Assembly: GCA_002224055.1 (NCBI GenBank) | Contig: AZLU01000008.1 | Coordinates: forward strand, 248,001 to 312,000 | DNA: 64,000 nucleotides | Direction: 5' to 3' | Origin: Pezizomycotina sp. ARF18 | Taxonomy: Eukaryota > Ascomycota | Part shown: piece by piece, positions 24,617-35,808 of the stretch | Layout of the letters: every line of letters begins with the position of its first letter | Numbering within the stretch: the stretch's first letter is position 1 | Notes under the pieces: model-generated | Seen by the model: the letters and a program-made list of their open reading frames with translations, nothing else | What the model was told of the DNA's origin: nothing | The model's database searches: none | Program-made: the position numbers and the translations under genes

Positions 24617-26023
24617 CTACCCGTTCTCGCTCTTGTTCGTCGCCTGCCGTACGACGTCGCTCCACTCCACCATCTCGTCACCGTCGCCGAATTCGTTCGT
24701 GTTACCCCTACTGACTGCGCTTTTCGTCCCGAGCTTCGCGACGGCGTCACGACGAGACAAGGCTCTGGAGGCGGAGGCGATTTCGCCCGCCCGAGGGAAG
24801 TATTTTTTGAGGAGTGGTTGTAGGTTGGATGCTGGCGCAGACGATGCCGAGGTTTATTTCGGCGGAGGACCAGTTGATGGCGCCGACGAGGTTACTTTAT
24901 TAGAAAGTAAAATATTAGCATGCTGTGGAGATGTATAGTGATTTGGAGAAAGGGGAGGATTGTGTGATGAAAGCTTGAGGGGAGGTTAGTTTTTTACCTG
25001 TTGGGTTCCTGCTGTTCAAGAGGCGATGGAGGTATCGGATGCGTACAGCGCTAGAGACGCAGACGCTATAAATTATTCCTCGATCAGCACCACCACCAGA
25101 AGGGAGGTTTGCAAATAGGGGAATCGAACATACAAAGCCCCCAGCGCAAACACAAATACCAACCCCTGCCTCTGCCTCTTCGGCAAGTTCAAACCCCAAA
25201 GCGTCCTTATCGGCAGCGCGTACACCGCAACGTCGCAAAATAGTCCGATGCTCGCGTGGACGTAATAAAACGGCACTAATTGTAGACACTTCCCCTCCGC
25301 GTCCGGGTGGACTCGCGTCCACTGGTAGCTGATGGGTCTGCACTGGAGGATCACGACAGGAGCCCCCAGACGAGCATCGCGACGATGAAGGCGGAGAGGG
25401 AGAGGATGGAGATTCGGAGGAAGGAGGTTCCGCGAGGTTTCAGGTGGCGGTAGTAGAGGCAAGGATGGAGAGGCGGGTGAAGGCTAGGGCGGGTTGATAG
25501 AGAGGGAGGCGCCGAAGTTGGCCTGTGAGAGTGAAGTTAGTAGAGAAGGATGGTGGAGGAGGAGAGAAAGGGCGTTGTACTTTGATGTAGGCTGCCATGT
25601 CGGTCGTGCTGACATCCTTGACGTTCTGGCCGAGGCCGAATCTCACCGCTGCAGGGGAAATCCCGTTAGAAATGGAAAATAGGTATCAGTATTGCCCCAG
25701 AATCTGAGGTACACTTACAAACCAAGCTCGCCACGCACTCCAATATGGCGAAAGACTGCGGAGTTCACCATCAGTAACGCATCCCTGGCCGTTAGGAGTG
25801 AGAGGCATTGTGAACTTTGTGTACTTACAGCGCCGAGAGTATGAGGAGGTCGTCCAAGCCGAAGTGCTTCGCGAGCATGAACGTCCGGACGTAGAAACGC
25901 ACGCGATGGCGATGGTGGTGAGTGTTATAAGGTCGCGTTCACGGCGACGGCTTCCTGCGCCTTGCGGGTGTACTTGAAATGAGAGTGTGCTATTGTTGTT
26001 GCCATCCTTTTTATCGAGGCCAT
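24617..26023 (-). CDS. Rhodopsin-domain (Pth11/SAT4-like) integral membrane protein
   Basis: Fungal seven-helix family often grouped with Pth11-type receptors; ligand unknown. The start at 26023 reads MASIKRMATTIAHSHFKYT. The first helices are around 25850-25920 (TLTTIAIAC...FMLAKHFGLDDLLILSAL). Then FGLGQNVKDVSTTDMAAYIK and YQPALAFTRLSILA (25440-25650); LQCRPISYQWTR with GKCLQLVPFYYVHASIGLFC; DVAVYALPIRTLWGLNLPKR with QRQGLVFVFALGALYV (25073-25350); and the last conserved block NLVGAINWSSAEINLGIVCA near 24850-24900. The hydrophilic tail ends SDVVRQATNKSENG at TAG 24617-24619. The LPI..LW.L.LPKRQ and WSSAEIN motifs are diagnostic. Several introns; a few frame changes. Confidence 0.84.
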
Positions 26024-28903
26024 GGAGAAAAACGAGTGTCTTGTGATGGTGAAAGGAAAGGAAGGAACGTCGAGATCTCTCTCGAGGATGGACGAAGAAG
26101 CGTGAAGAGGATAAATCATCCCTTGGAGATTGTGATCTTGTGTCTTGGAACGGGGAGATGTGGAGTGGACGCTAAGAGAAATAGCAATCTCTTATTCGGA
26201 TTGAACCTTTCGTTTTTGTTGGAGTTTTTTTTTTCTTTTTTTTTTTTTTTGGTCGTTTTCCCCATCACCACACCATCTCCGTCACATCCTACCTAAATGA
26301 GCCTGAATTAACGTATGAACATAACAAGCGCAAACTACTTAGTAGTCTGCAGCTAGCTGCAACGTGGCAAATCGTTGGCTTCTTTACATGATCTATTTTC
26401 AATCGAGATGTTTTATGCCCGGCATCTGCATGAGCGTTGATACTGGCTTGATTAATAATGTAAATTCCCTTTACCTCACCCTCCCCTTTTTTTGAATATT
26501 GCATATATCTACAGCCAGGACTTCCTTGACTTTTCTCTTCAAATGTAGAGGACGACTAGTTTTCCTATCTCAAGAAATCATAAGCCCGGTCTGAGGAAAA
26601 TACTTTGTTGTAGCGATAGGATAGATTGTCCCGTCTCCCCGCTCCCGCGCTAAGCGAGTGTAACGCCAAGCTAAAAAGAGGATAAACTATTTCTCCTTTA
26701 AACCCTTCGCGACTCTCTCCGCTTATGATAACTCCTTAGTCGAAAGTGAATGCGATTCCTCATCGCATGGTCATAGTTTCCAGTAGAAACTCGTAATTAT
26801 ACAAGGCCGTCTTTGCTAGAGTTGGTATATGCGCGTTCTATTTGCTCCATAGTCTCACTTGATGCTCCTGCGACTTATAACGGTATCAATTCTGCGAATC
26901 GTGATATATAGTGTCAAACAAAACCCATACCTACCCCTTTATGCACGCTTGTATGTAAATTTTTTTTCGAATAATGCAAATTTATCGAATAAAATCTTCG
27001 GGGGTTTAACTCCTAGTTAAAAGTACGGTTTAAAAATTGACAACTCTACAACGAAAATAACGGCGATATATGGGGGGAAAAAAAAAAAGAGAGAGAGAGA
27101 GAGAGAGAAAAGGAGGGCGACAGGGTAAGAATGTCTGCCAAATCAGTATGTACTGGCCAATAAGGGCAATGGCAGATTTAGAGTCATAAGCATGAACCGG
27201 GTAACCCACTATTTCTACTACTCTATTAATGCTATCACTATGGCAAGACAAGGCTGTATGTATTCGAGTTCAACCCATTTCCGACCAATCATGATGACAG
27301 CGAGATAACTGGGAATTACAGTGCTTACTCACCTGAGAAAGGGCGAGAGGATACCAGTAACTAAGAGAAGTTATATGCATATTACGTACTTAAATGCGTC
27401 TTTGTACATCGAGTCTATTTAAAGGCAGAGAAAAACCTTCGAGGTAGAAGGTGGTTTCATGCGAATAGGCAAAATACCAGTTAATAGGCACGATTTAGGA
27501 TATGCATGTGTATTCTAGTAGTAAAATACGTCATTTCCAGATCGTTTGTCTCTATGTACCCACATGCATTATTGAGTGGCCTAATAGCAGTATACTTCTT
27601 GATAAACATGCTTCCTCAAAAGAGCTAGTACCTGTTCCCTCGAAAGAGCGAGCACCTGCTCCGTCCGCGGATAGCGCACGTCTGAATTGCGGAGCCGCCG
27701 TATGCTCTATTTCATTAACAGCCAGTCTTAGCGTTATTTAAGAGTTGAGAGCATGGGAAAGGCTTTGAATCACCCGAGGATAATTACAATTGTGTATTTA
27801 GGAAGTCGCAGTCGGTCCAACTCGGTCGTCTCGTTTGCTATAGCCTTTTTCTTCCCCCCCCCCCCCCCTCTTTTTCTTTTTTTTCGGGTCGTGATATTTC
27901 GAGCCCCCTCCCACTATAACACAGCAAAAAAAAAAACTCTTCATAGCTTTTGGCGCCTCTACTACTTCTGTTACTGCATGTGCTCGCGTTAAACTGACGG
28001 AGTACACGATCAAATATAAGCGACAGCAGAAGCAGCAGAGGCATCGGAAGCGGCAGAGGCGGTAAAATTAGCGGTTATAATTTAATCGCGCCTCGCGCCA
28101 GTACATTCTCACTATCTCGTCACCAATATTGATTGATATATAAGTAATGTCCGATAGTAACTCTAGTACCGTATATATATGTGCAGCGACGGCTTGAGAT
28201 CGACCTTTCAACGACGTCGAAGGGCAATAGTAGTAGCTGCGTATGCATTCAGTACTTACTTGTATACTTATGGTAATGTATTGAACAAGTCCTTTTTTGT
28301 CTTGGCCTCTTTGCGGGTGAAGGGGCTCGAAATTTCACGGCCCGACAAACTTTCCCCCAAATCGGTGTGTCATTTGAATCACCCCAGCTATCTTGGCAAT
28401 GGTATCCTGCACCCGGGATCTATTAGCCTCTAGCTTTTACGGGCTCTGGTGTCGGATCCCCGAAAAATAGCGACCAATAGCGCCACACAGCGCTCCAGAG
28501 CTCGAGAGGATTACTAAATTACCACTCTTCTTGTCCTTTCTGACTTGGGACATCAGGCTCACTTCCAAATCGTACAGCCCGGCAGCCTGAAGGTTGGCCC
28601 CTCGAAAGTATTATAACGATAGATGTGAAAAACAGGGGAAAAAGACGTCCCAGAATAAATCACGATGCATATGATGAATATCAACACTATAAACAAGCCC
28701 CCCAACCCGACCAAAGCTCGAACAAAGAAAAAGGATATAAAGCAAAGGCAAATCGCTCCTCCATGCTCAAGATGAAGAACCCAAATCTCCACGCTTCGTA
28801 TCCAGACGACAAGGAAAACAAGGCTCTCCCACGTTCTCGCCTCTCAAAATCATAATCAGGGCCGGAGAGGAAGAGGTTTAACTCAAAAACTTCAAACGAA
28901 ATT
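26024..28903. other. 2.9-kb intergenic stretch
   Basis: No gene I can support. Contains T-runs near 26225-26250, an (AG)n run at 27088-27110, a C-run of about 14 near 27857, and AT-rich DNA. The last part is probably the leader of the small membrane-peptide gene at 28904. Confidence 0.4.
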
Positions 28904-29204
28904 ATGGCGCCGACGAACTCTTACCCCCAGTATGCCGGTAAACCATCCACACCCAGACCACCCGGCCCCCCTAATAATATCCGCTACCCTAGAATCCCAT
29001 TTAGAGGTACACTTAGGTCCCTGTCGACATATAGCTTACTATTTCTGAACATTGACACATATAGCTCAAACGAATAGCCTTTCTAAAGACACCATTATCA
29101 ATATCATCTTCGGCATCATGAACGCGATCATCGGCATTGGTACTTGGCTTATGATGGTAAAAGGCAACAATAGCAATGCGGTTATGAGGTCGTCGAGCTG
29201 GTAA
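28904..29204 (+). CDS. Small single-helix membrane peptide, copy 1 (unknown family)
   Basis: A two-exon gene too short for ordinary gene calling. Exon 1 (28904-29006) starts MAPTNSYPQYAGKPSTPRPP and is proline-rich. The intron 29007-29064 (58 bases, GT..AG) joins in frame at phase 1. Exon 2 reads AQTNSLSKDT, then the hydrophobic helix IIFGIMNAIIGIGTWLMMV with a spaced-glycine pattern (G-x6-G-x-G), then KGNNSNAVMRSSSW and TAA at 29202-29204, giving 80 residues. The stop overlaps a good donor (GTAAGT at 29201), so another exon is possible. A related exon lies at 59222-59379; conservation at protein level with third-position codon changes argues that it is real. It lies 0.6 kb from the DUF3632 gene, tail to tail. 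Function unknown; one membrane-spanning segment is inferred. Confidence 0.55.
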
Positions 29205-29830
29205 GTTTTCAAATACCGTTTACTTTCGTTTTTGCTTCTCTAGATTCTCACGCACAATACTGCGCAATAGCGAAACCCGAGATTCCGAAAGACAACCGCA
29301 ACACATCATTCAAATTGTTAACCAGACGACGAATAGATAATATTGCGTGACGTGGGAGGAATAAAGACGCTTGTGGAAAATATGCATTTTCAATAGAGTG
29401 AGTTGAAGGGATTGCAATTGCAAAAAGGCACGGCGGATGTGCACATGTAACGAAATTAAATTGACGGATAGAATCATACTAAGGTATGAGTTTAGTTAAA
29501 CGTGGTGGGAGTTTTGTTGCTGCTAATATTTTCTTATTTTGCAATCATTGGAGGACTTCAAATAATACACTTCCATCATACTTACAAATAAGTCACTACG
29601 GATATTTCACAAATTCGAGCTCGGAGGGCGATTCCGCGACGTGCTGACCGATGCGTCGAAATTTATTTTACATAATACTCTGCCTTTGCCAATTCTATGA
29701 TCTGTTTCTCCTGCGTCGCAAACATATTATCCTCAGGGCCTATTGCTTATTTGAAAGAATGTCTTTTCCAAATGGGTAGACTAAGCAGGCTTATATGAGT
29801 AAAACTGTTATAAAATCTAGATCTCTGCTG
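29205..29830. other. Intergenic between small peptide gene and DUF3632 gene
   Basis: About 625 AT-rich bases between two converging genes. Nothing recognised, apart from a possible extra 3' exon of the upstream gene after the acceptor-like TTCTCTAG near 29243. Confidence 0.35.
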
Positions 29831-30796
29831 TCATGCCATCTTCTCCGCGGCCTCCTTTGCAATCTTCCTGGTTGCTTCCTGGAGATCCGTGTTCTCGGCA
29901 ACCCACAGAAAACGCTCCCTCCAAAACTCCCACCTGGTCTTCGTGGAACCACTCCGCTGACGTTCCGCGAGCCAAAGATTCCGACGTATCTAGTCTCCAA
30001 CTCCATTGGCGGAGCCTTTGCGTGCTTTTCTCTTAAAGTGTTCCCGGCGTGGAAAATCCATTGGGCTGCGGCGGGAGGGTCACCGTCGAGTTTCTGAATA
30101 GAATGGCGGTGAATTTGTCGTTCTTTCGGGTTAGTGGGAACTTCTACCAGCTCCCATTCTTCATCCCAGGGGGCCTTCTCTAAGGCAGTAGAGAGTTCCC
30201 ATTCGCCGTAACGAGAAAGATCTACGATGCCTTTAGACACCAATCGCGCCACGAAAGAGTTAAGGTTCTTCCAGTCTTCCCTTTTTTGGTCTTGTTCCGG
30301 GTCCGATGGTTCAGGATCGAAGTCTAGTATAACAGTGAGGATTCCATTAGTCTTAGAAAAATAAAAGGGGTTTCGTTTGAATATTGGGAAAGGAGCTTTG
30401 CAGCCATGAACGTACGGTTCCATCGTTCTCTTGCCCCCAGGTGAGCTGCGGTAGCCCTTTCCAGAGTTCCATTCCAGCAGACCACTCTCCGTTTAGACTC
30501 TTACCGTCCCTCACAGCCATAGAGTCTGGCAGATTCTTGATAGCCCCTAATAACTCCACAAGCCGATCCTGCGCTTGCGGAATCTGTACGGCACCTTGAA
30601 AAAAGTAGTTCCATACCCGTAGGACACCGCACTCAACGTCGTCTTCTTCCTGGCAGATATACGAGACCAGCTTGGTAGCTGCGGTATGTGGGGAAACGAG
30701 CTCGCCGCTCTCATCGAGATATTCCCGGAGGGCCTCAACTTCGACGGCTAGGCGGCCCTCATCCTCGAGCTTCTTGATCCAGTTTTCGTACTGCAT
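29831..30796 (-). CDS. DUF3632-family fungal protein
   Basis: Ascomycete-specific family of unknown function. The start at 30796 reads MQYENWIKKLEDEGRLAVEV, then HTAATKLVSYICQEEDDVEC, VWNYFFQGAVQIPQAQDRLV, ELLGAIKNLPDSM and LWKGLPQLTWG. After a frame change or intron near 30400 the second half reads DWKNLNSFVARLVSKGIVDL and SRYGEWELSTALEKAPWDEE, then PPAAAQWIFHAGNTLREKHA and, in a third frame, WEFWRERFLWVAENTDLQEA and TRKIAKEAAEKMA with TGA at 29831-29833. The motifs NLN.F.ARL, A..WI..AG and the final W.FW..RF are what I recognise from the family. About 310 residues in total, ordinary for the family. These proteins occur in large, variable numbers in filamentous fungi. Confidence 0.75.
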
Positions 30797-31879
30797 GATG
30801 CTGGTCTACCAATAGGTTTTGGATAGGTTTATTTCGTGTACAGCTCGGTCCTTTTCGTAGGATTAGATGACCCCGCAAAAACGGTAAATGCTTATTTAGA
30901 TAAAATAAAATAAAATGTTCGAGCAGAATTTTTTTTGTGAAAAAGAGAAGTCGATTCACTATGGAGGTGTGTGATTTTCCAAATTCTTATAGCTATGGCT
31001 ATGATGACTCGAATTTTATTCGAGAGAAGAACACGGTCGGGGTGAAAAAAGAAAGCAATGTCCCCACAGATTAAGTACCCAAGATTCTAGCCACAGGTGT
31101 AGAACGCGAATCGCGCCAATATCATGGGGGAATACGAGGTTAATGTGAAACATGGGTCATATCTAAGGCTCAGATAAGCGCGTTTATAGTTAGATTATCA
31201 CGACAATCATATTGTCGGAAGGAAAGGGGAAGTTTATGTGCGTGTTATCAGCAGGGCCAGATGCACACTCCCCAGGATATATATATATATAATTAGATAC
31301 TTAGTATATATAGGATTTGCTTGGTTTTCAGGACTATCACGACATTGTTATCGTATTTTTTTCAATACAAATCTGTTATTTTATTGGTTCGGTCGTCTGT
31401 CTGTTGTCCTATTATTTAGTATTGCTCCCGGTCATATCGGCACTGCATTATTTCTGTCATTACGGCCAGTTTGGAGCACCAAAATACTATTCTTTATCCT
31501 TCCACCACGAACCAGTATTTATACACATTTAGGGACGTTTTTCCACTACAATATATTTAATAGTATATTTAATAGTATATCTATTAGTACTGCTTACATT
31601 CAAGTTCTTGAAACGATAACGCATAAGGAATTTCAAAAAAAAAAAATAATAAAAAAAAAAAATAAATAAAAGCTGGGGCTTTCATTCATTTGTCCTTTCT
31701 TTCTTTCCTTGCGATTTGGAACGAGCTATCTTTCATTGCGAGGATATTGCATAGTCGCAACAACTTCAATATGAAAAGTTGGAATTCTCAAATCCATAGT
31801 CTCTATGTTCTGTAAAATTTTATTAAGGCAGCGCAGCCCAATTGTGCGGCTGTAATCTCTGCCATAATATCACATCCTA
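30797..31879. other. AT-rich intergenic region
   Basis: About 1.1 kb with no supported gene. A short AT repeat lies near 31280 and A-runs near 31637-31665. The 144-residue plus-strand frame at 31238-31669 is AT-driven and has no recognisable features. Confidence 0.35.
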
Positions 31880-32335
31880 ATCAGTAGTATCCGCGCTTGA
31901 GGTGGAGTCGCTATCATAGTTCCTTGTAGGTGAACGTAACGACAGAAGGCCTGTCTGTACTCGTCCGTAGTCTCCGCTTAAGGGCAGCAAACCTGTCATC
32001 TATGTCTCCCGATATCAGGCGCCTATTCCAATGATGGTACTTGGCCGCCACAGGATCATAATCATCGTCTTCATCATCAGTGTCGTAGTCAGAATCGTCT
32101 TCAACGTCCTCACCCTCCTCGCCGTCTTCATCACCGTCGTGATCCTCAGCATTCTCATTTTATCTTTATCCATAGAGAACTCTTCCCGGTTGGCACAAGC
32201 TCGAGGTTATGTGGCCTACCGTCCGCTATGATTTCAGTGCTATGGAAAATTGTCGCAGTACCGTGGCACTTCGGGCAGACATTATATCGAAACAGCCAGT
32301 ACACTTATAGTAACGGCCAAAGGCACACTATACAG
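31880..32335 (-). CDS. Possible small zinc-finger plus acidic protein, incomplete
   Basis: Minus-strand pieces read, in order: YYKCTGCF (about 32310), VCPKCHGTATIFHSTEII (about 32245-32290), then GRPHNLELVPTGK and, after a frame change, an acidic block rich in Asp/Glu (32030-32160), then YHHWNRRLISGDIDDRFAAL, KRRLRTSTDRPSVVTFTYKE and an end near 31882 (DSTSSADTTD). Two C-x2-C pairs followed by a His resemble a ZZ-type finger in spacing, but the flanks are short. No start was found. It may be the end of a larger or decayed gene. The plus-strand hydrophobic frame over the same bases is the shadow of the acidic block. Confidence 0.3.
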
Positions 32336-32873
32336 GCCGTAAGTATCATGAATGAAAGGTTAGGGGAGGAATGCTAACTTAGCTTTTTTATCTGGGAGAT
32401 TCTATGAAAAAATTCCGTTGCCTTGCTTGCCTCGCAGTGACGCAGGCGCTCTCTTATCCCGCCCGAGGGGCGCCTTTTTCGTTTTGGGGTTTAGCCTCAA
32501 GAACAAGGCTTTCCACTCTCACACTCTTGTTACTGAACAGACTCAGTACTCGCCTTTTCATTTTCATTTTTTCTTCTTTCTTTTTTTTTTTTTTTTTTTG
32601 GCTTAGTTAAGGTGTGAGAATGGCTTTTATTCACAGTATTACCTCGTGCTCAGCCTTCTTTACTGAAGTGCAAATCTAGGAACATACCATATAACTGCGT
32701 TTATATATTACTTTATTTACATATTTGTGTGTGTGTGTTTATTTAGTACTGTCTATTTCAGGTCTCTGGAACGGTAGGGGGCTATAGCTTAGTCCTTTTG
32801 ACTTATAGAGTGTGAAGCTATTAAAAATCTCATATACAAGATTCCCAACCTTGTTTCTTAATCCATATCCTCC
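32336..32873. other. Intergenic region
   Basis: About 540 bases, with a T-run at 32581-32599 and a (GT)n run near 32728. No gene seen. It includes the 3' end of COX10. Confidence 0.35.
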
Positions 32874-34453
32874 TCAATCAGATAATCCACCCATCCTCAT
32901 CCTCCTCGCTAGTGCCCATAAGCCCCCTCCAAACCCCTTGCCACAACCCTTCTTATGCGCCATAGCAAGCATCATGAGCACCGGTAAATGCCAAACGCTG
33001 ACCAAAACAGCTTCCTCGCCGTGCCTTTCTCGCCTTTCCATTTCCAAAACCTTAAGCTCTCGTACACCAACCACGCGTTCGCGATCCCGCTATCGATCAC
33101 AAACACCCGTCCGTGACGCCCGTATACCACAAACCAACGCAGATCGGGAAGAACGCGACGGAGTAGCGCACGGCGACCCTAGCGTTCCGGGCGGATTCGT
33201 GTTCGCCAGCATCTTGTAGCCGGCGCGGAGGTACTCCTGCCGCCCATGTAGCTGAACGCCATGAAGTGCGGGAATTGCCACGCGAATAACATCGCCGCAA
33301 GCAACAATCCTCCCGGGTGAGCCGTTAGTATCTCCACGATGCCTGGCCCGCTTTAACAGCCGTCGACCATACATCACCGCTATCTCCTCTTTTCAACCCC
33401 CCGGCGATTGTAGTCGTAGAGGCACCCGCAGCAGCAGCCACACCCCATCAGCGGCGGTATGGCGCCGACGAGCGCGCCGACCACGTGTTCGCGACGCTGA
33501 TCTGCTTCATCGGCGTGTAGACGAAGCTGTACAGCCATATGTTCGCGGCACCTAATCCGGCGACGGTGGGGTTTACGCCATCCGCGAGCACGAACACGCC
33601 CGCGATGCCCGTAAGTATCGCAAAGAGTAAAGCTTGCCGGCCAGTGAGTAGTCCTTTAACCAGCGGTCTGTTGCGTGTGCGGGTCATCTTCGCGTCGTGG
33701 GTTGTCTCGAAGAGCATGTTCAGCGCGTTCGCGGAGGCGATGCACAGCGTCGTACCGACGGTCAGGTGGAACAAGGTTAATGCGGACAGCGTCGTCGATT
33801 CGGGAATGGTGGGATGTGCGGAGTCGCCGGGTACAGCGCATAACTCGCCATCGCGGTAAGGTAACGAGCGCCGCGAGCCGCGGTTTCGATAGCGCCAATA
33901 CGCTGCCGCTTACGGCGGAAAGAAGTCGTCGGATCGTTTTCTACGGCGTTACTTAACCGCGACGAAGCGTCGAGTGGAAGCGGTACTTCTTCGGGAGATT
34001 GTTGCTGCTGGCGGGTTTCTTCGAGTTGCTTTTTTAATTTTCTGCGCCGGTGGGGGAGGACGTCGTCGAGGTTTACTGCTTCCGCTGTAGTTGATATCGG
34101 TGTCGTCTCGGATGTTGTAGAGCTTATTGAGTTGTTCGTAATAGAGGTGGGTATATCTTCGCCGCTGAGCTGATCGTAATCACCCTGTGACCCATCGCAT
34201 TCCCGCCCACCGCAGCGCCGTTTATGCCCCTCCGCCATACCGAGTTGAAAGTGAAGTATTTCCGCTCCGGTTCACCCCGCGGAGATGCCGTGGATGCATG
34301 TCGGACCTGCCGTGTCTTAAGGATGAACTCGGCGGGGTTCAGCGACCACCGTGAGGTCCGTATCCTACCGACGGCCCGCGAATTGAAGGTCGAACAGGCG
34401 CATTGCAGACACGATCGAGCCTGCAAAGGTGGCGGAGGGAGTATGCGGAACAT
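32874..34453 (-). CDS. COX10: Protoheme IX farnesyltransferase (haem O synthase)
   Basis: Inner mitochondrial membrane UbiA-type prenyltransferase that makes haem O for cytochrome oxidase. The start at 34453 (MFRILPPPPLQARSCLQCAC) begins a mitochondrial-type, Arg-rich leader, then KYFTFNSVWRRGING and a low-complexity linker. The catalytic core shows LTVGTTLCIASANALNMLFE, THDAKMTRTRNRPLVKGLLT (the N-x3-E..D-x3-D..R..RP site), RQALLFAILTGIAGVFVLAD, GVNPTVAGLGAANIWLYSFV and YTPMKQISVANTW. After a frame change come FAWQFPHFMAFSYMGRQEYL, RAGYKMLANTNPP and VAVRYSVAFFPICVGLWYTG (second Asp motif region), and a C-terminus near KLFWSAFGIYR..MMLAMAHKKG ending at 32874. The upstream Met at 34684 is less likely because it adds a non-leader extension. 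Confidence 0.88.
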
Positions 34454-35808
34454 CAGAGCCCTTCGATCGTGATGGCGACGCAAACGTTCGTTGTTGGTGT
34501 GAGGAAAGCTGAAGGAGGTGAGGTTAGAAGAAAGTTGGGTGGGTGTGAAATCGGAAAGTTTTGAGTGGGACGTTGGAAGGTGCGTGTCGTTGATAAAGAA
34601 TTGCGCTAGCCTCCGAGAGCCGCAATCTCGGTTATCGCGCTTAAGTATAGAAGCAAGCGCGAGCCCTGCGGTGGAACATTCCAAGGCTCAGACTTGTAGC
34701 AATTCATCAAAAAAGCATAGGATGATCATCGACCGACTCGTAGAAGTAATAAGATATGAGTTTTCAACGTTTGGAAGTATAGGTTGGGACATCCATATTC
34801 TTGAATTTGCTGAAAATGGGCACCGGGACTCCATTTCTTCAGTTTCCCCTCGTTGTTGATCCCGAAACTACCTCAGAGAAGAAATATAATCTGATCATCG
34901 TATCGAGATCGCCTTGCTTGATTAGAAGCTTCTCTTAGAACCTTATTTCGAGGTCATTCGGGATGCATCAATCTCACTGTTAAATGCCCGAGTTACAGCA
35001 TTCGGCACCACAGGACAGCTTCCAAAACGTTAGGTATAACGACCCTCAACCCACCACCAAATGCAAATCCAAACATATTGCTCAAGCCGCCCTACTGAGC
35101 CTTATTAAACTAAGTTTTCAGAACTTCATTCCGAGGTATTTTGAGGCGACCATTATTGCTGTCTAATCCTCATACCTGTCGTCCTAGCGGGTACCATCGC
35201 GGTATATTAAAATGCACTTCTAGGGCATCCAACCACCCCTAAAAGCCAAAATCCGAACACGCAGTAGAATTCACCTCCTCGAATTACATCCCCTTCTGGG
35301 ATTTAATCTCTCCCTAGGATATGTTGAGTATCTCCATCTTTCCCCTGAACGACGCACCCCGGACCGGATGTAGAAAAGTGCTCATGAGACCACCTCCGCG
35401 GAGCTAAATAGGATCTAACCCCGTCCCGACGAGAAACCAAGTAGATATCCTTTCAGAGCTCTTCAAGGCGGATCCAATGGCGGTCCGTAACGAGCGTTTT
35501 ATCCGTGATTTCTATGTCTTAATTGAGCGCTTTTTATATCTGAAGGTCATGGATTGTAATGAAGTCTTGGCATATCGAGCGATATCGCAGTTACCGAAAG
35601 ATCCACTTATAAAAAAAAGGTGGTTACTAGCTCCGGATAATTCGTCATTGGCCCCGCCAACAACAGCGAATTAAGCTTAAACCACAACCAAACCTAACCT
35701 TCCTGGTACAATAAACATCATTCTTCAATTCAACTACAAACGAAGTATCTACAACTCTACCGTTCTTCTTTAGTTAATTTAATTTCACCATAAGCAATAA
35801 CCTACACA
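34454..35808. other. Intergenic region, possibly with gene debris
   Basis: About 1.35 kb upstream of both COX10 (minus) and the D-serine dehydratase-like gene (plus), so it should hold both promoters. A short plus-strand frame near 35,430-35,674 (ELFKADPMAVRNERFIRDFY then LPKDPLIKKRW) has a normal-looking composition but no neighbours in frame and no family I know. It may be a fragment. Confidence 0.3.

Noticed and set aside
24537-24665. Upstream Met at 24665 as the start of the metallophosphoesterase
   Set aside because: It would overlap the coding end of the rhodopsin-like gene (TAG at 24617-24619) in another frame, and the extension has no family similarity.
27240-27290. TTCGAGTTCAACCC as a tRNA T-loop
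   Set aside because: No matching acceptor, D-arm or anticodon arm could be drawn around it.
32031-32231. Hydrophobic plus-strand frame resembling a membrane protein
   Set aside because: It is the antisense of an Asp/Glu-rich stretch, which always yields Ile/Val/Leu codons on the other strand.
34454-34684. Upstream Met at 34684 as the COX10 start
   Set aside because: The Met at 34453 begins a proper Arg-rich mitochondrial leader; the upstream part is not leader-like.
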